DNA of 43,136 bases from a bacterium (lineage in GTDB: Bacteria > Bacteroidota > Bacteroidia > Flavobacteriales_D > Crocinitomicaceae): NCBI GenBank assembly GCA_024742305.1, contig JANSYQ010000027.1, positions 1-43,136 on the forward strand, written 5' to 3'. The position numbers and the translations under genes are program-made. How positions within the stretch are numbered: the first letter of the stretch is position 1; the number at the start of each line of letters is the position of its first letter. Below, piece after piece: positions 7,236 through 15,582 of the stretch. The notes under the pieces were generated by a model. That model was not told where the DNA came from, made no database searches, and was given only the letters and a program-made list of their open reading frames with translations.

Positions 7236-8519
7236 ATGAAAGTAGACGTATTACTCGGTTTACAATGGGGCGACGAAGGAAAAGGAAAAATCGTCGACGT
7301 ACTTACTCCAAACTACGACATTATTGCTCGTTTTCAAGGTGGTCCGAATGCTGGACATACACTCGAATTCGAAGGCATCAAGCATGTTTTGCATACCATT
7401 CCTTCAGGAATTTTCCGTGAAGGTGTAATGAACTTGGTTGGAAACGGAGTGGTGATCGACCCGGTGATTTTCCAAGGAGAATTGGATAAGTTGGAGCCAT
7501 ACAACATTGATTATAAATCACGTTTAATCATTTCGAAAAAGGCCCACTTAATTCTTCCTACGCACCGTATTTTGGACGCAGCCTCTGAAGCGGCGAAAGG
7601 AAAAGATAAGATTGGCTCCACTTTGAAAGGAATCGGTCCGACATACATGGACAAAACAGGACGAAATGGTCTCCGCGTGGGAGATATCTTCTCACCTAAC
7701 TTCATGGATAAGTACAATGCTCTTGTAGAAAAGCACAAGCAGATGTTGCGTCGCTACGAGGACTTCGAATACGATTTAAGTGAATTGGAAGGTCCTTGGT
7801 TGGCAGCTATTGACTCGTTGCGTGAATTAACGGCAGTGGATAGCGAACACTACATCAACAACGCCATGAAGGAAGGGAAGAAAATTCTTGCTGAAGGTGC
7901 TCAAGGAACCATGCTCGATATCGACTTTGGAACCTATCCTTTCGTAACATCTTCCAACACAGTTACGGCTGGAACTTGCACAGGGCTTGGTGTGGCTCCT
8001 ACAAAAATTGGATCGGTGATTGGAATTTTTAAAGCCTACTGTACACGTGTTGGAAGCGGTCCTTTCCCAACTGAATTGCACGACGAGGTGGGAGAGAAAA
8101 TTCGTAAAGATGGATTTGAATTCGGAGCAACTACAGGACGACCGCGTCGATGTGGATGGATTGATTTGCCCGCTTTGAAATATGCCATCATGATAAACGG
8201 CGCAACAGAACTTTCCATGATGAAAGCAGATGTTTTGGACGGTTTTGAGACTATTCGCGTGTGTACACACTACATTATTGATGGTGAGAAATACGATTAT
8301 TTCCCTTACGACGTTACGGATATGGATGTTCAGCCCGTTTTTGAAGACATCAAAGGTTGGAACTGCGACTTAACAAAGCTCAGCTCTTACGATGATGCTC
8401 CGACGGAACTAAAAGACTACGTTCGTTATTTGGAACAAAAATTGGAAGTTCCCGTAACAACTGTATCGGTTGGACCGGACAGAACCCAAACGTTAGCAAA
8501 TAAAAAAGTGCTCGCTTGA
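7236..8519 (+). CDS. purA: Adenylosuccinate synthetase
   Basis: Catalyses GTP-dependent joining of IMP and aspartate to adenylosuccinate, the first committed step to AMP. It is 427 residues, typical for the family. Visible motifs: the N-terminal GLQWGDEGKGK loop (8-18) with catalytic D13; GPNAGHT with catalytic H41; GSTLKGIGP; the IMP-binding stretch GAQGTMLDIDFGTYPFVTSS; TTGRPRRCGW; and the C-terminal guanine site SVGPDRTQT. All appear intact. Its stop TGA overlaps the TTG start of the OstA-like gene (TTGA), suggesting translational coupling. Confidence 0.97.
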   Translation: MKVDVLLGLQWGDEGKGKIVDVLTPNYDIIARFQGGPNAGHTLEFEGIKHVLHTIPSGIFREGVMNLVGNGVVIDPVIFQGELDKLEPYNIDYKSRLIISKKAHLILPTHRILDAASEAAKGKDKIGSTLKGIGPTYMDKTGRNGLRVGDIFSPNFMDKYNALVEKHKQMLRRYEDFEYDLSELEGPWLAAIDSLRELTAVDSEHYINNAMKEGKKILAEGAQGTMLDIDFGTYPFVTSSNTVTAGTCTGLGVAPTKIGSVIGIFKAYCTRVGSGPFPTELHDEVGEKIRKDGFEFGATTGRPRRCGWIDLPALKYAIMINGATELSMMKADVLDGFETIRVCTHYIIDGEKYDYFPYDVTDMDVQPVFEDIKGWNCDLTKLSSYDDAPTELKDYVRYLEQKLEVPVTTVSVGPDRTQTLANKKVLA

Positions 8520-10111
8520 TAGCAAAATTATCAATAGTAAGAAGTGCGCTCTTTATTGGCGCACTTTTTTTAATTGCACCCTACTCTACGGCGCAAAACA
8601 CTATCGAATTGCTTCCAGGTTCGGATGAATTGCGCTACGACAAGAAAACCGGACTGCACACTCTCGTTGGTAATGTCAGCTTCAAATATCAGGGCAACAC
8701 CATGTTTTGTGACTCAGCGGTTTACCAAAAATCAAAAAAAATGGTTTGGGCGTATGGCAATGTCCACATCAATAAAAAAGACACGCTGAATCTTTACTGC
8801 GACTCATTGCGCTACGACGGTCAGGAAAAAATGGCCAAACTCAAAGGAAACGTTCGAGTCCGGGATCAAGAATACAAATTAACCACCAACGAATTGGACT
8901 ACGACGCTGAGAAAGGTCAAGCATCCTACTACTCCGGTGGACGCGTGGAAGGTTCCAAAACACGAGAAGTACTCACAAGTCGAGTTGGATATTATTATCC
9001 AGAATCAAAGAATTTTGCCTTCAGCAACAACGTAGTTTACAAGGGGAATGACATGCGCATGACCACAGATACTCTTCAGTACATGGCATACAGCCAAAAG
9101 GCTTATTTCTATGGACCAACAAACATTGAAGCGAAAGATGCCAAAATGTACTGCGAATCGGGATGGTACCAAACCAGTACAGAGGAAGGAAGATTAAGCG
9201 GAAACGCGTGGATCAGCAGAGACTCCACGTATATTTCAGGCGACACCCTACTCTATTTGCCCAAAACAGGCACGTATGAAGGCATTGGTCGCGTTTACTA
9301 CATGGATTCCACCGAAAACTTGGCTTTTACCGGAAACTACGCCTTTGCTTCCGACAGTCTGCATTATACTTTATTAACTGGCGATGCCATCGCTACAAAA
9401 ATGATGGAGAACGATACATTGCACATTCATGCAGATACATTGTACAATTACAAGGACGACTCCACAAACATCCTCAAAGCCTATTATGGTGCCGCCACTT
9501 TCTCGACTAAATTTCAATCCGTTTCAGACAGCTTGGTTTACGACAAATCGAAACAACGAATAGAATTGTTCCAAGAACCCATAGTTTGGGCGAAAGACTC
9601 GGAGCTAAAAGGACGCTTCATGGAAATGATTGTGCGCGATAGCATCATCGACTCAGTACTCATTTATGATAAGGGAACCATTCTGATGGAGGTCGAACCG
9701 GATAAATATTACAATCAAATCCATGGAAATGACATCAAGGCGAGTTTCAAGGACAATGAGTTGCATCGAGCATACGTTTACGGAAACGCCATGACCATAG
9801 CCTACCCAGAAGAGGAAGAAAAAACAGACTCCACCTTAGTGAAGCATAGAAAGGGAATGAACCGCCTCTACTCGAGTGATATCCGTGTTGACCTCGACAG
9901 CGGAGAAATTATTGGAATTGCGTATTTGAAAGATCCCGACGGCGCATTCTATCCGATGCAACAAATTAAAAAAGGCGAACAATTCGTCCCAGGATTTGCT
10001 TGGAAGGGAGAGCTACGTCCGATCTCAAAAGAAGACTTGATCAAACCCAAAAACGTAGGACCGATCGTTGAGGAAGAGTCGAATCCTGAAGAGACGTCGG
10101 AGAATCAGTAA
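8516..10111 (+). CDS. OstA/LptA-like LPS transport family protein
   Basis: 531 residues. The only reasonable start is TTG at 8516, overlapping the purA stop; no ATG precedes the signal peptide (MIAKLSIVR...YSTAQ). The mature protein is built of OstA/LptA-type beta repeats, of the form 'LRYDKKTGLHTLVGNVSFKYQGNTMFCDSA', 'NLYCDSLRYDGQEKMAKLKGNVRV', 'LTTNELDYDAEKG'. These form the beta-jellyroll that handles lipid A in the periplasm. The repeat pattern continues to about residue 480, making this longer than LptA (about 185) and much shorter than LptD, with no C-terminal barrel. Bacteroidota often encode such an 'OstA family protein' in addition to LptD. A role in the LPS bridge is inferred. The last 30 residues are Glu-rich and look disordered. 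Confidence 0.85.
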   Translation: MIAKLSIVRSALFIGALFLIAPYSTAQNTIELLPGSDELRYDKKTGLHTLVGNVSFKYQGNTMFCDSAVYQKSKKMVWAYGNVHINKKDTLNLYCDSLRYDGQEKMAKLKGNVRVRDQEYKLTTNELDYDAEKGQASYYSGGRVEGSKTREVLTSRVGYYYPESKNFAFSNNVVYKGNDMRMTTDTLQYMAYSQKAYFYGPTNIEAKDAKMYCESGWYQTSTEEGRLSGNAWISRDSTYISGDTLLYLPKTGTYEGIGRVYYMDSTENLAFTGNYAFASDSLHYTLLTGDAIATKMMENDTLHIHADTLYNYKDDSTNILKAYYGAATFSTKFQSVSDSLVYDKSKQRIELFQEPIVWAKDSELKGRFMEMIVRDSIIDSVLIYDKGTILMEVEPDKYYNQIHGNDIKASFKDNELHRAYVYGNAMTIAYPEEEEKTDSTLVKHRKGMNRLYSSDIRVDLDSGEIIGIAYLKDPDGAFYPMQQIKKGEQFVPGFAWKGELRPISKEDLIKPKNVGPIVEEESNPEETSENQ

Positions 10112-10158
10112 ACCGTTACTTTAATATAAATCGGCATTTCATTATAAAGAACATTCTT

Positions 10159-10500
10159 ATGAAAAGCCTAATTGTACTTCTATTTCTACTGTTTAGCCAA
10201 CCCCAACTCTATGCCCAAAACGGTCCAGCTCTTTTATTAGATGGACTACCATCTGGTTCGCTTTACACGGATTCATTGGGCAATCTCAGCTTGACAGGAG
10301 CTTCTAATTATGAGATTTTGGGTTACTCGATTTATACAAATGATAACGATAGTAATATTCTGCATCTTTCTGGCAAATCTACCGTTATTGGACCTTTATT
10401 AAAAACGCTTCCATCCGGCTACACGGTTACAATTCTCGCGAGAGTGGGTTGTCCAACATGCATTTCCATGAAATTAAAGGCCACATATACTATTCCTTAA
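10159..10500 (+). CDS. Small exported CxxC protein, copy 1 of a paralogous pair
   Basis: 113 residues; signal peptide MKSLIVLLFLL...LYAQ. I do not recognise the family. It is clearly paralogous to the protein at 10989-11327: both have LLLDGLPSGS, YTDS, a mid region with S-x(2)-GPL followed by LPSG, a C-terminal GCxxC-x-x-M, and end in Y-x-IP. The conserved Cys pair (GCPTC here) could be a disulfide, a thiol-redox pair or a metal site. The mature part is about 93 residues, probably a single beta-rich domain. There is no sorting domain, so it is expected in the periplasm or released. The sequence slightly recalls beta-sandwich envelope modules such as the GldM C-terminal part, but this is not a supported assignment. 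Confidence 0.75.
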   Translation: MKSLIVLLFLLFSQPQLYAQNGPALLLDGLPSGSLYTDSLGNLSLTGASNYEILGYSIYTNDNDSNILHLSGKSTVIGPLLKTLPSGYTVTILARVGCPTCISMKLKATYTIP

Positions 10501-10559
10501 TATTGAAAGACTTCGAACCTGACACTTTTGAATAATGGTTTTTTTTCTTATTTTCTAAC

Positions 10560-10904
10560 ATGGACCAAAAGAAAGACAAAGCATTTCAAATGAGTGAAAA
10601 AACGTATATGAACACCCTTTCTCAAGGTATTAAGCAATTGGCTGAGCAAGGCTTCACAAACAATTTTGAAGTTACGGAGAATGGTTTCTTAAAGATGGAA
10701 GACTCAGATGTTAAAATCGCTCCGGAAGAAACAGTCATTGTCGAAGTAAAGAGGTATGAAGGCAGTTCCAACCCTAGTGATATGTCCGTTCTTTATGGTG
10801 TGGTGACAGAAAGCGGGGAGAAAGGAATCCTTATTGATTCGTTTGGCTCGAAAAACTCCGAAAACATCACCACCTTCTTGCAAAAAACCGACAGAGCTGT
10901 ATAA
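10560..10904 (+). CDS. Small conserved Bacteroidota protein (family often mislabelled phosphoribosylpyrophosphate synthetase)
   Basis: 114 residues, no signal peptide or membrane segment, acidic. From memory it matches the short (about 100-residue) Bacteroidota family with the pattern 'L..L...GYT..F' near the N-terminus (here LSQGIKQLAEQGFTNNFEV) and 'V.RYEG.SNP.D.SVLY.V....G.KG.L.D..G' in the second half (VEVKRYEGSSNPSDMSVLYGVV, then KGILIDSFG). Databases often label these proteins phosphoribosylpyrophosphate synthetase, but they are far too short and lack the PRPP-binding and catalytic motifs, so that name should not be used. The true function is unknown. It sits between the two CxxC paralogues, which may or may not be meaningful. 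Confidence 0.75.
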   Translation: MDQKKDKAFQMSEKTYMNTLSQGIKQLAEQGFTNNFEVTENGFLKMEDSDVKIAPEETVIVEVKRYEGSSNPSDMSVLYGVVTESGEKGILIDSFGSKNSENITTFLQKTDRAV

Positions 10905-10988
10905 TTTCGTACAAAAATTCTGATTGAATTTCGATTGTAAGTGTTGCCTTTTTCAATTCACGCATTGTGATAGAAAACATGCTTACAC

Positions 10989-11327
10989 ATGAAAAGACTT
11001 TTCTTAATTGGCGCACTCCTTTTATCCTTCGGTGACACCCTTGCTCAAGCACCAACACTTCTCCTTGACGGTCTTCCTTCTGGCTCTGTCTACACAGATT
11101 CACCGGGCGTGCTAACCGTATCTCCGGCATCTGATTACATGGTGTTAAAATTCAGCGTAGCTATACGCACTAAATACAGGAAGAAATTCTACATACCTCC
11201 TAATTCTACACAATTAGGTCCATTAATGCGGAAACTACCATCAGGTGCAGAAGTTTCTATTTGGGCCACTATAGGTTGCCAAGGATGCGAAGGAATGCAA
11301 ATCAGCTCGGTATATTTTATACCATAA
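10989..11327 (+). CDS. Small exported CxxC protein, copy 2 of a paralogous pair
   Basis: 112 residues; signal peptide MKRLFLIGALLLSFGDTLAQ. Paralogue of the 10159-10500 protein with the same blocks: LLLDGLPSGSVYTDS, then a divergent middle rich in basic residues (RTKYRKKF, absent from copy 1), then LGPLMRKLPSGAEVSIWATIGC, the Cys pair GCQGC followed by x-x-M, and a terminal YFIP. Conservation of the GCxxC and LPSG blocks against divergent surroundings suggests they are functional. The divergence shows an old duplication rather than a recent one. No family name known to me. Confidence 0.75.
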   Translation: MKRLFLIGALLLSFGDTLAQAPTLLLDGLPSGSVYTDSPGVLTVSPASDYMVLKFSVAIRTKYRKKFYIPPNSTQLGPLMRKLPSGAEVSIWATIGCQGCEGMQISSVYFIP

Positions 11328-11433
11328 TATTTCGAGAGACTCAAGTCCGTTCATGAATGCATCAAGTAGTAATTGCAACTTTTGACAAATCACTTCCGTC
11401 TATTTGAAACTATTAACAAAACAACTACTACCA

Positions 11434-13068
11434 ATGACCGATAACCTATCGTTTCGTAATCTACTTCTCGCACTGAGTCTAACCTTATCCACAATAGCCT
11501 CATCTCAAACGACTTCGTTCTACAAAAATATTTTTGGCGCTTATGGCAACCTAAATTTCCAAGATGCTCCCTTGATCAACGGTATGTTCGAGTTGGATAA
11601 CAACGAATATTTCGTAACGAGCGCTCACAATCCAGCAGCGGACTATTATCTCTGTGCCAAATTAGATTCAAACTTCAACATAATTTGGGTTAATTCTTAC
11701 AACGATATCGGCAGTGGACCTACAGAAATGTTTAGTCACGCGGCACAACTTACCGATGGTTCTATCATTGCTACCGGAATATCAGAGGACAAACGAACCT
11801 TCACGAAGTTCGATCCGAACGGTGCTGTTGAGTTCACAAAGTTCTACTATGGTACGGGACCAAATGACTCTTACTCTGCGGATGCTGTTTGTACTTCTGC
11901 CGAGGATGACACTTCCTATGTCACCATGTTTGCTCAATGCTCGGTGCAGTTTGGCTTGTTTAAATTCGACAAAGATGGAGAAATAATTTGGGGACATGAA
12001 TTCAATATTAACGGTCCATTCCTCGGCTCTATTTACGATTTATCCTTAGCCTTGAACGATGGTTACATTACACGAGGAAATTATGATGGTGCAACCGTAA
12101 CACGTGGACTTATTATGGTAGCTAACAATGATGGGACCATGAAGGTATGCAAGGAATATGAGTCTTCTGATCCCACTGTCGACTTTGTTACTCCTTCGAA
12201 AGTGTACACCTCCCACATGGATGATAGTTACTACATTCCTATCAACTATGTCTCCAATAACTATTATGAAAGTGGTAGAATGATGCGACTGGATAGCAAC
12301 TTGAATATCATCAATGCTTGGCATTTCACGCATTCAACGCCGGGAACGAACATGCGTTTAAGAAATATTGCGAATACCACAGATGGTCATTTGATTATAA
12401 ACGGAGAAATATACAACCCAAATAACTACCCAACTTATCAGTTTTTTGTGATGCGATTTGACCCAAACGCAACATCGAACAACATCATTTGGGCCAAGGA
12501 GTTCAAAGCGATTTCTAGTGATCAGTATTGGCATTCTACTTATGCGGTAAAAGGATTGAAAGTAAATCCTTATAACAATCAAATCATCATGCCCATGTCT
12601 GCACACCGAGATGGAAGTTCCGTATTGAGCATGGATGAAAACGCCTCTGACATGTGTAATATGCTAGATATTAACGTAACCGCTACCGAAATTCAAGATT
12701 TATCGGCACTTACTGGTCAATTAACCTACATGAACGAACCTACATCGTCGGGTGATTTGATATTGTCACCGCGAGATGCTGGGCATTCGGATACCACATT
12801 ATGCGGTGTTGACCCAAGTATTCACCTAGGCGTGGATACCGAAACTGAAATCATAAAAATCCTTGCGGATGTCAACCAAACCGGACTTCAGAATCTCACT
12901 AATGAACCCCTTGAGTTAACTATAATCACAATGCAAGGTCAAACAATAGCAAGGTATTCGCTGCAACCATTCGAGAAACAAGCATTACTAGAATTGCCAT
13001 CAGGAGTATATATTTATCGAGCAAAGCAAGGATATAAATATCAAGACGGCAAAATTCAAGTCTATTAA
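11434..13068 (+). CDS. Large exported protein with atypical T9SS C-terminal domain
   Basis: About 544 residues from the ATG at 11434; an in-frame TTG at 11404 would add ten residues (KLLTKQLLP) before the signal peptide (MTDNLSFRN...SSQT) and is less likely. The body contains regularly spaced sets such as 'YLCAKLDSNFNIIWVNSY', 'RTFTKFDPNGAVEFTKFYYG', 'QFGLFKFDKDGEIIWGHEF' and 'FVMRFDPNA...IIWAKEF'. These are blades of a propeller like those in Bacteroidota 'delta-60/outer-membrane' cargo proteins. The C-terminal 75 residues (TNEPLELTIITMQGQTIARYSL ... LPSGVYIYRAKQGYKYQDGKIQVY) have the sorting-domain fold pattern but lack the usual YPNP opening. It is probably exported by the T9SS. Ligand unknown. 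Confidence 0.78.
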   Translation: MTDNLSFRNLLLALSLTLSTIASSQTTSFYKNIFGAYGNLNFQDAPLINGMFELDNNEYFVTSAHNPAADYYLCAKLDSNFNIIWVNSYNDIGSGPTEMFSHAAQLTDGSIIATGISEDKRTFTKFDPNGAVEFTKFYYGTGPNDSYSADAVCTSAEDDTSYVTMFAQCSVQFGLFKFDKDGEIIWGHEFNINGPFLGSIYDLSLALNDGYITRGNYDGATVTRGLIMVANNDGTMKVCKEYESSDPTVDFVTPSKVYTSHMDDSYYIPINYVSNNYYESGRMMRLDSNLNIINAWHFTHSTPGTNMRLRNIANTTDGHLIINGEIYNPNNYPTYQFFVMRFDPNATSNNIIWAKEFKAISSDQYWHSTYAVKGLKVNPYNNQIIMPMSAHRDGSSVLSMDENASDMCNMLDINVTATEIQDLSALTGQLTYMNEPTSSGDLILSPRDAGHSDTTLCGVDPSIHLGVDTETEIIKILADVNQTGLQNLTNEPLELTIITMQGQTIARYSLQPFEKQALLELPSGVYIYRAKQGYKYQDGKIQVY

Positions 13069-13078
13069 GACCAAGCAA

Positions 13079-14176
13079 TTAGTGCTGAACCACCAATCGT
13101 TTGCTCACCAATCCGTTATCGGATGAAATACGCACTGTGTACATTCCATTTGCCAAATCTGAAGTATTCAAGGCATGCGTTGTACGTCCAGCTGGTACAT
13201 CATTTAAAGTTTCCGTCGAAATAATTTGTCCCTGTGCATTGATCAACTCCAAGGTAACATCCTGCATCTCGGTAGATTGAATGGCTAGCGTTGTATGGGT
13301 TGATGAAGGATTTGGGTAGAGTTCTGCAGACGCAATGCTTGGGATATTTTCATTCAATCCTGCGGTGCCCGGTAAAGCATACGTTGCTTGATACACCTCT
13401 TTTGTATCAGTATCCTGCACCCAAATGGCTACGCCTAAGTCGGAGAATTCCTCCACACTGTGCTCAACCGCATTATTGATTGGATTTGAAGCATCTGCCG
13501 GAAGTCGATAATTCCCAGGAAAAGTATGCGTACCTGACCATTGATATGCTTCTCCGGCAACCATCCCCGGAAGTGCCTCACCCGAAAGATTGCCGCCTAC
13601 AAAACTTTTAAATACATGCTGAAAGGATGTCTCTCCATTAGTACCAACATTTCCTGTTGTCTCGTACTCAAAAATGGCCATGAACAATCGAACCGAGGAA
13701 CCATTGGGAATATTGACTAAGGCATCCATATCTACGGTAATGTCCACCGTTTGGGCAACTGCATCTACCGAATAAACACCTGAAATTGTCGCCTTTGGTG
13801 CATTTTGTAATGCCGTTGCAACATCTGTATTAGTTAAAGCATTCGTATTCATTTTTGTCTGTCCATCTAAAATCACAGCAGGTACGGGAACAGCCGGAAA
13901 TCCATTGATAGTGTCCGCGTACAAAGCAAAAGCACGATTTAATGCATCAGGAACAAAGTAAGAATCGCCATCTCCGGGAAAAGACATTTGATACTTCAAT
14001 AGAACGGTATTACTCTCATTCTGCCCTGAACTCAGTATGTTTTCAAGATTTTGATTGGCCGATAAACAACCCGGTGAAGTGGAGGATGTCAACGCTTCCA
14101 CTAGTGTAACACGGTTTTGAGCTTGAGTGGTAAATACGGCTAAAAAAGAACATAGAATAAAGTAAAATCCTTTCAT
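13079..14176 (-). CDS. Omp28-like thioredoxin-fold protein with T9SS sorting domain (copy A)
   Basis: 365 residues from the ATG at 14176 (upstream in-frame starts at 14206 and 14179 precede a good signal peptide MKGFYFILCSFLAVFTTQAQ). The mature N-terminal half is the Omp28-related module, a thioredoxin-like domain: NRVTLVEALTSSTSPGC, then LKYQMSFPGDGDSYF, then VPAVILDGQT. In the neighbouring copy the redox position reads TSSTCPPC; here it reads TSSTSPGC, so the first Cys is Ser and a disulfide oxidoreductase reaction is unlikely. A central beta domain follows (MAIFEYETTGN...). The last 75 or so residues are a T9SS type A sorting domain (AELYPNPSSTHTTLAIQS ... LVSKRLVVQH), nearly identical to that of copy B. 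Probably surface-exposed or secreted. Confidence 0.87.
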   Translation of the reverse strand: MKGFYFILCSFLAVFTTQAQNRVTLVEALTSSTSPGCLSANQNLENILSSGQNESNTVLLKYQMSFPGDGDSYFVPDALNRAFALYADTINGFPAVPVPAVILDGQTKMNTNALTNTDVATALQNAPKATISGVYSVDAVAQTVDITVDMDALVNIPNGSSVRLFMAIFEYETTGNVGTNGETSFQHVFKSFVGGNLSGEALPGMVAGEAYQWSGTHTFPGNYRLPADASNPINNAVEHSVEEFSDLGVAIWVQDTDTKEVYQATYALPGTAGLNENIPSIASAELYPNPSSTHTTLAIQSTEMQDVTLELINAQGQIISTETLNDVPAGRTTHALNTSDLANGMYTVRISSDNGLVSKRLVVQH

Positions 14177-14300
14177 CATGATGTAATAGTTTTCAAAGTT
14201 GCCCACGAAAGGTACGTACCAAAAGAAACTTTACATAGTCGTTTTACTGGTGGTTGATTGAACGGTAAGGCTTACCTATTCATTTGTTAAAAGTTTGGAC

Positions 14301-14347
14301 AAAAAAAAAACCGCCGATCATCGATTTAAGTCGCGATGCAGCGGTTT
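14301..14347 (-). terminator. Terminator downstream of the Omp28-like copy B
   Basis: On the minus strand AAACCGC (14347-14341) pairs with GCGGTTT (14314-14308), followed by a run of T (ten A on the plus strand at 14301-14310, three of them in the stem). An inner CATCG/CGATG stem extends the hairpin. Confidence 0.75.
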
Positions 14348-14367
14348 AACAAAGTATGTTCGTTTAT

Positions 14368-15430
14368 TTAGTGCTGAACAACCAATCGTTTGCTCACCAA
14401 TCCGTTTTCGGATGAAATACGCACCGTATACATTCCGTTCGCAAGATTAGCTGTGTTCATTTCGTGCGTTGTACGTCCGGCTGGCACATTATTTAAAGTT
14501 TCCGTTGAAATTATTTGTCCCTGTGCATTGATCAACTCCAAGGTTACATCCTGCATCTCGATAGATTGAATGGCTACCGTTGTATTTGTTGATGAAGGAT
14601 TTGGATACAATTTCGCAGAGGCGATTGCATTGGCATTTTCTTCCAAACCAACAACGCCCGGCACAGCATAAGCCGCTTGGTATACAGTTCGGTCCAATAG
14701 TGTTTGTACCCAAATAGCTACACCCAAATCAGAGAATTCTTCGACACTGTGTTCTGTAGCATGATCAATTGGATCTTGTGCACTTGCAGGCAAACGGTAA
14801 TTCCCTTCGAATGTGTAGGACCCCGTCCAGTTGTACGTTTCTCCCGCCATCATTGGCGACATCACAACGCCGCCCACACCATTAATCATCTTTTTCATAA
14901 CGTGCTCAAACTGCGTTTCACCGTTCGACTCAACATTATTTGATGTTTGATACTCAAAGATCGCCATGTACAAACGAACTCCGGGAGGTGTATTTTCCAA
15001 CATTTCTACATCCACATCCAAAGAAACGGTCTGCGTTGCTTCGTCAATTTGATAGATTCCTGAAATTAATGCTTTTGGTGCAACTGCATGTACTGCATCC
15101 AAGTCACCTTGCGATAAGTTGTTCGGATTTAAACTCGTCTGCCCATCCAAGTATGAAGAAGGCACCTGATACTCCATATCCGTCTGCTCGATCTCCGCCT
15201 TCAACGGTGTAGTATGGATCACCATTTCCGGGCCAATCCAATTGATACTTAATCGAAACCGTATTGTTATCGTTTTGTCCATTACCCAAAACCGATTCTA
15301 ATTGTTGATTCCCTGGGTTACAAGGAGGACAAGTTGAAGAAGTAAAAGTTTCCACCACGGAAACACGATTTTGCGCCTGAAGCGCTAGCGGTAATGTCAA
15401 TAATCCTAAGAGAAGGTAGCTTTTTTTCAT
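14368..15430 (-). pseudogene. Omp28-like protein with T9SS sorting domain (copy B), split by a 2-base frameshift
   Basis: The first frame (start 15430) encodes a signal peptide (MKKSYLLLGLLTLPLALQAQ), an intact thioredoxin-type motif ETFTSSTCPPC (28-37) and the module up to YGVSG (85-89). It then leaves frame and stops at 15104. The second frame continues the homology from VPSSYLDGQT to a full sorting domain ending LVSKRLVVQH at 14368. Inserting two bases at 15163-15166 (GGTGCC to GGTGTGCC) restores YGVSG-VPSSYLDGQT with no residue lost or gained and gives one protein of about 354 residues, collinear with copy A. So this is a 2-base loss in a GTGT run: a recent pseudogene, a phase-variable state or a sequence error. 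Of the two copies, only this one kept the CPPC motif. Confidence 0.85.
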
Positions 15431-15582
15431 AGTCTGTTTGTAAAGATTTCCATTCTAAAAATAATTAATTCACTGATTGTGAGAAAATTTAAATACCCGT
15501 TTTCGTTGAAAAGCTAAATAATTGTTAACCCTGACAACCTTTTTATACGGTATGTGTCTTTACAGTAGAGATTACTTCACGC

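Noticed and set aside
10867-11130. Minus-strand open frame of 87 codons over the paralogous CxxC gene
   Set aside because: It covers the start and signal peptide of a well-supported gene and shows no motif of its own.
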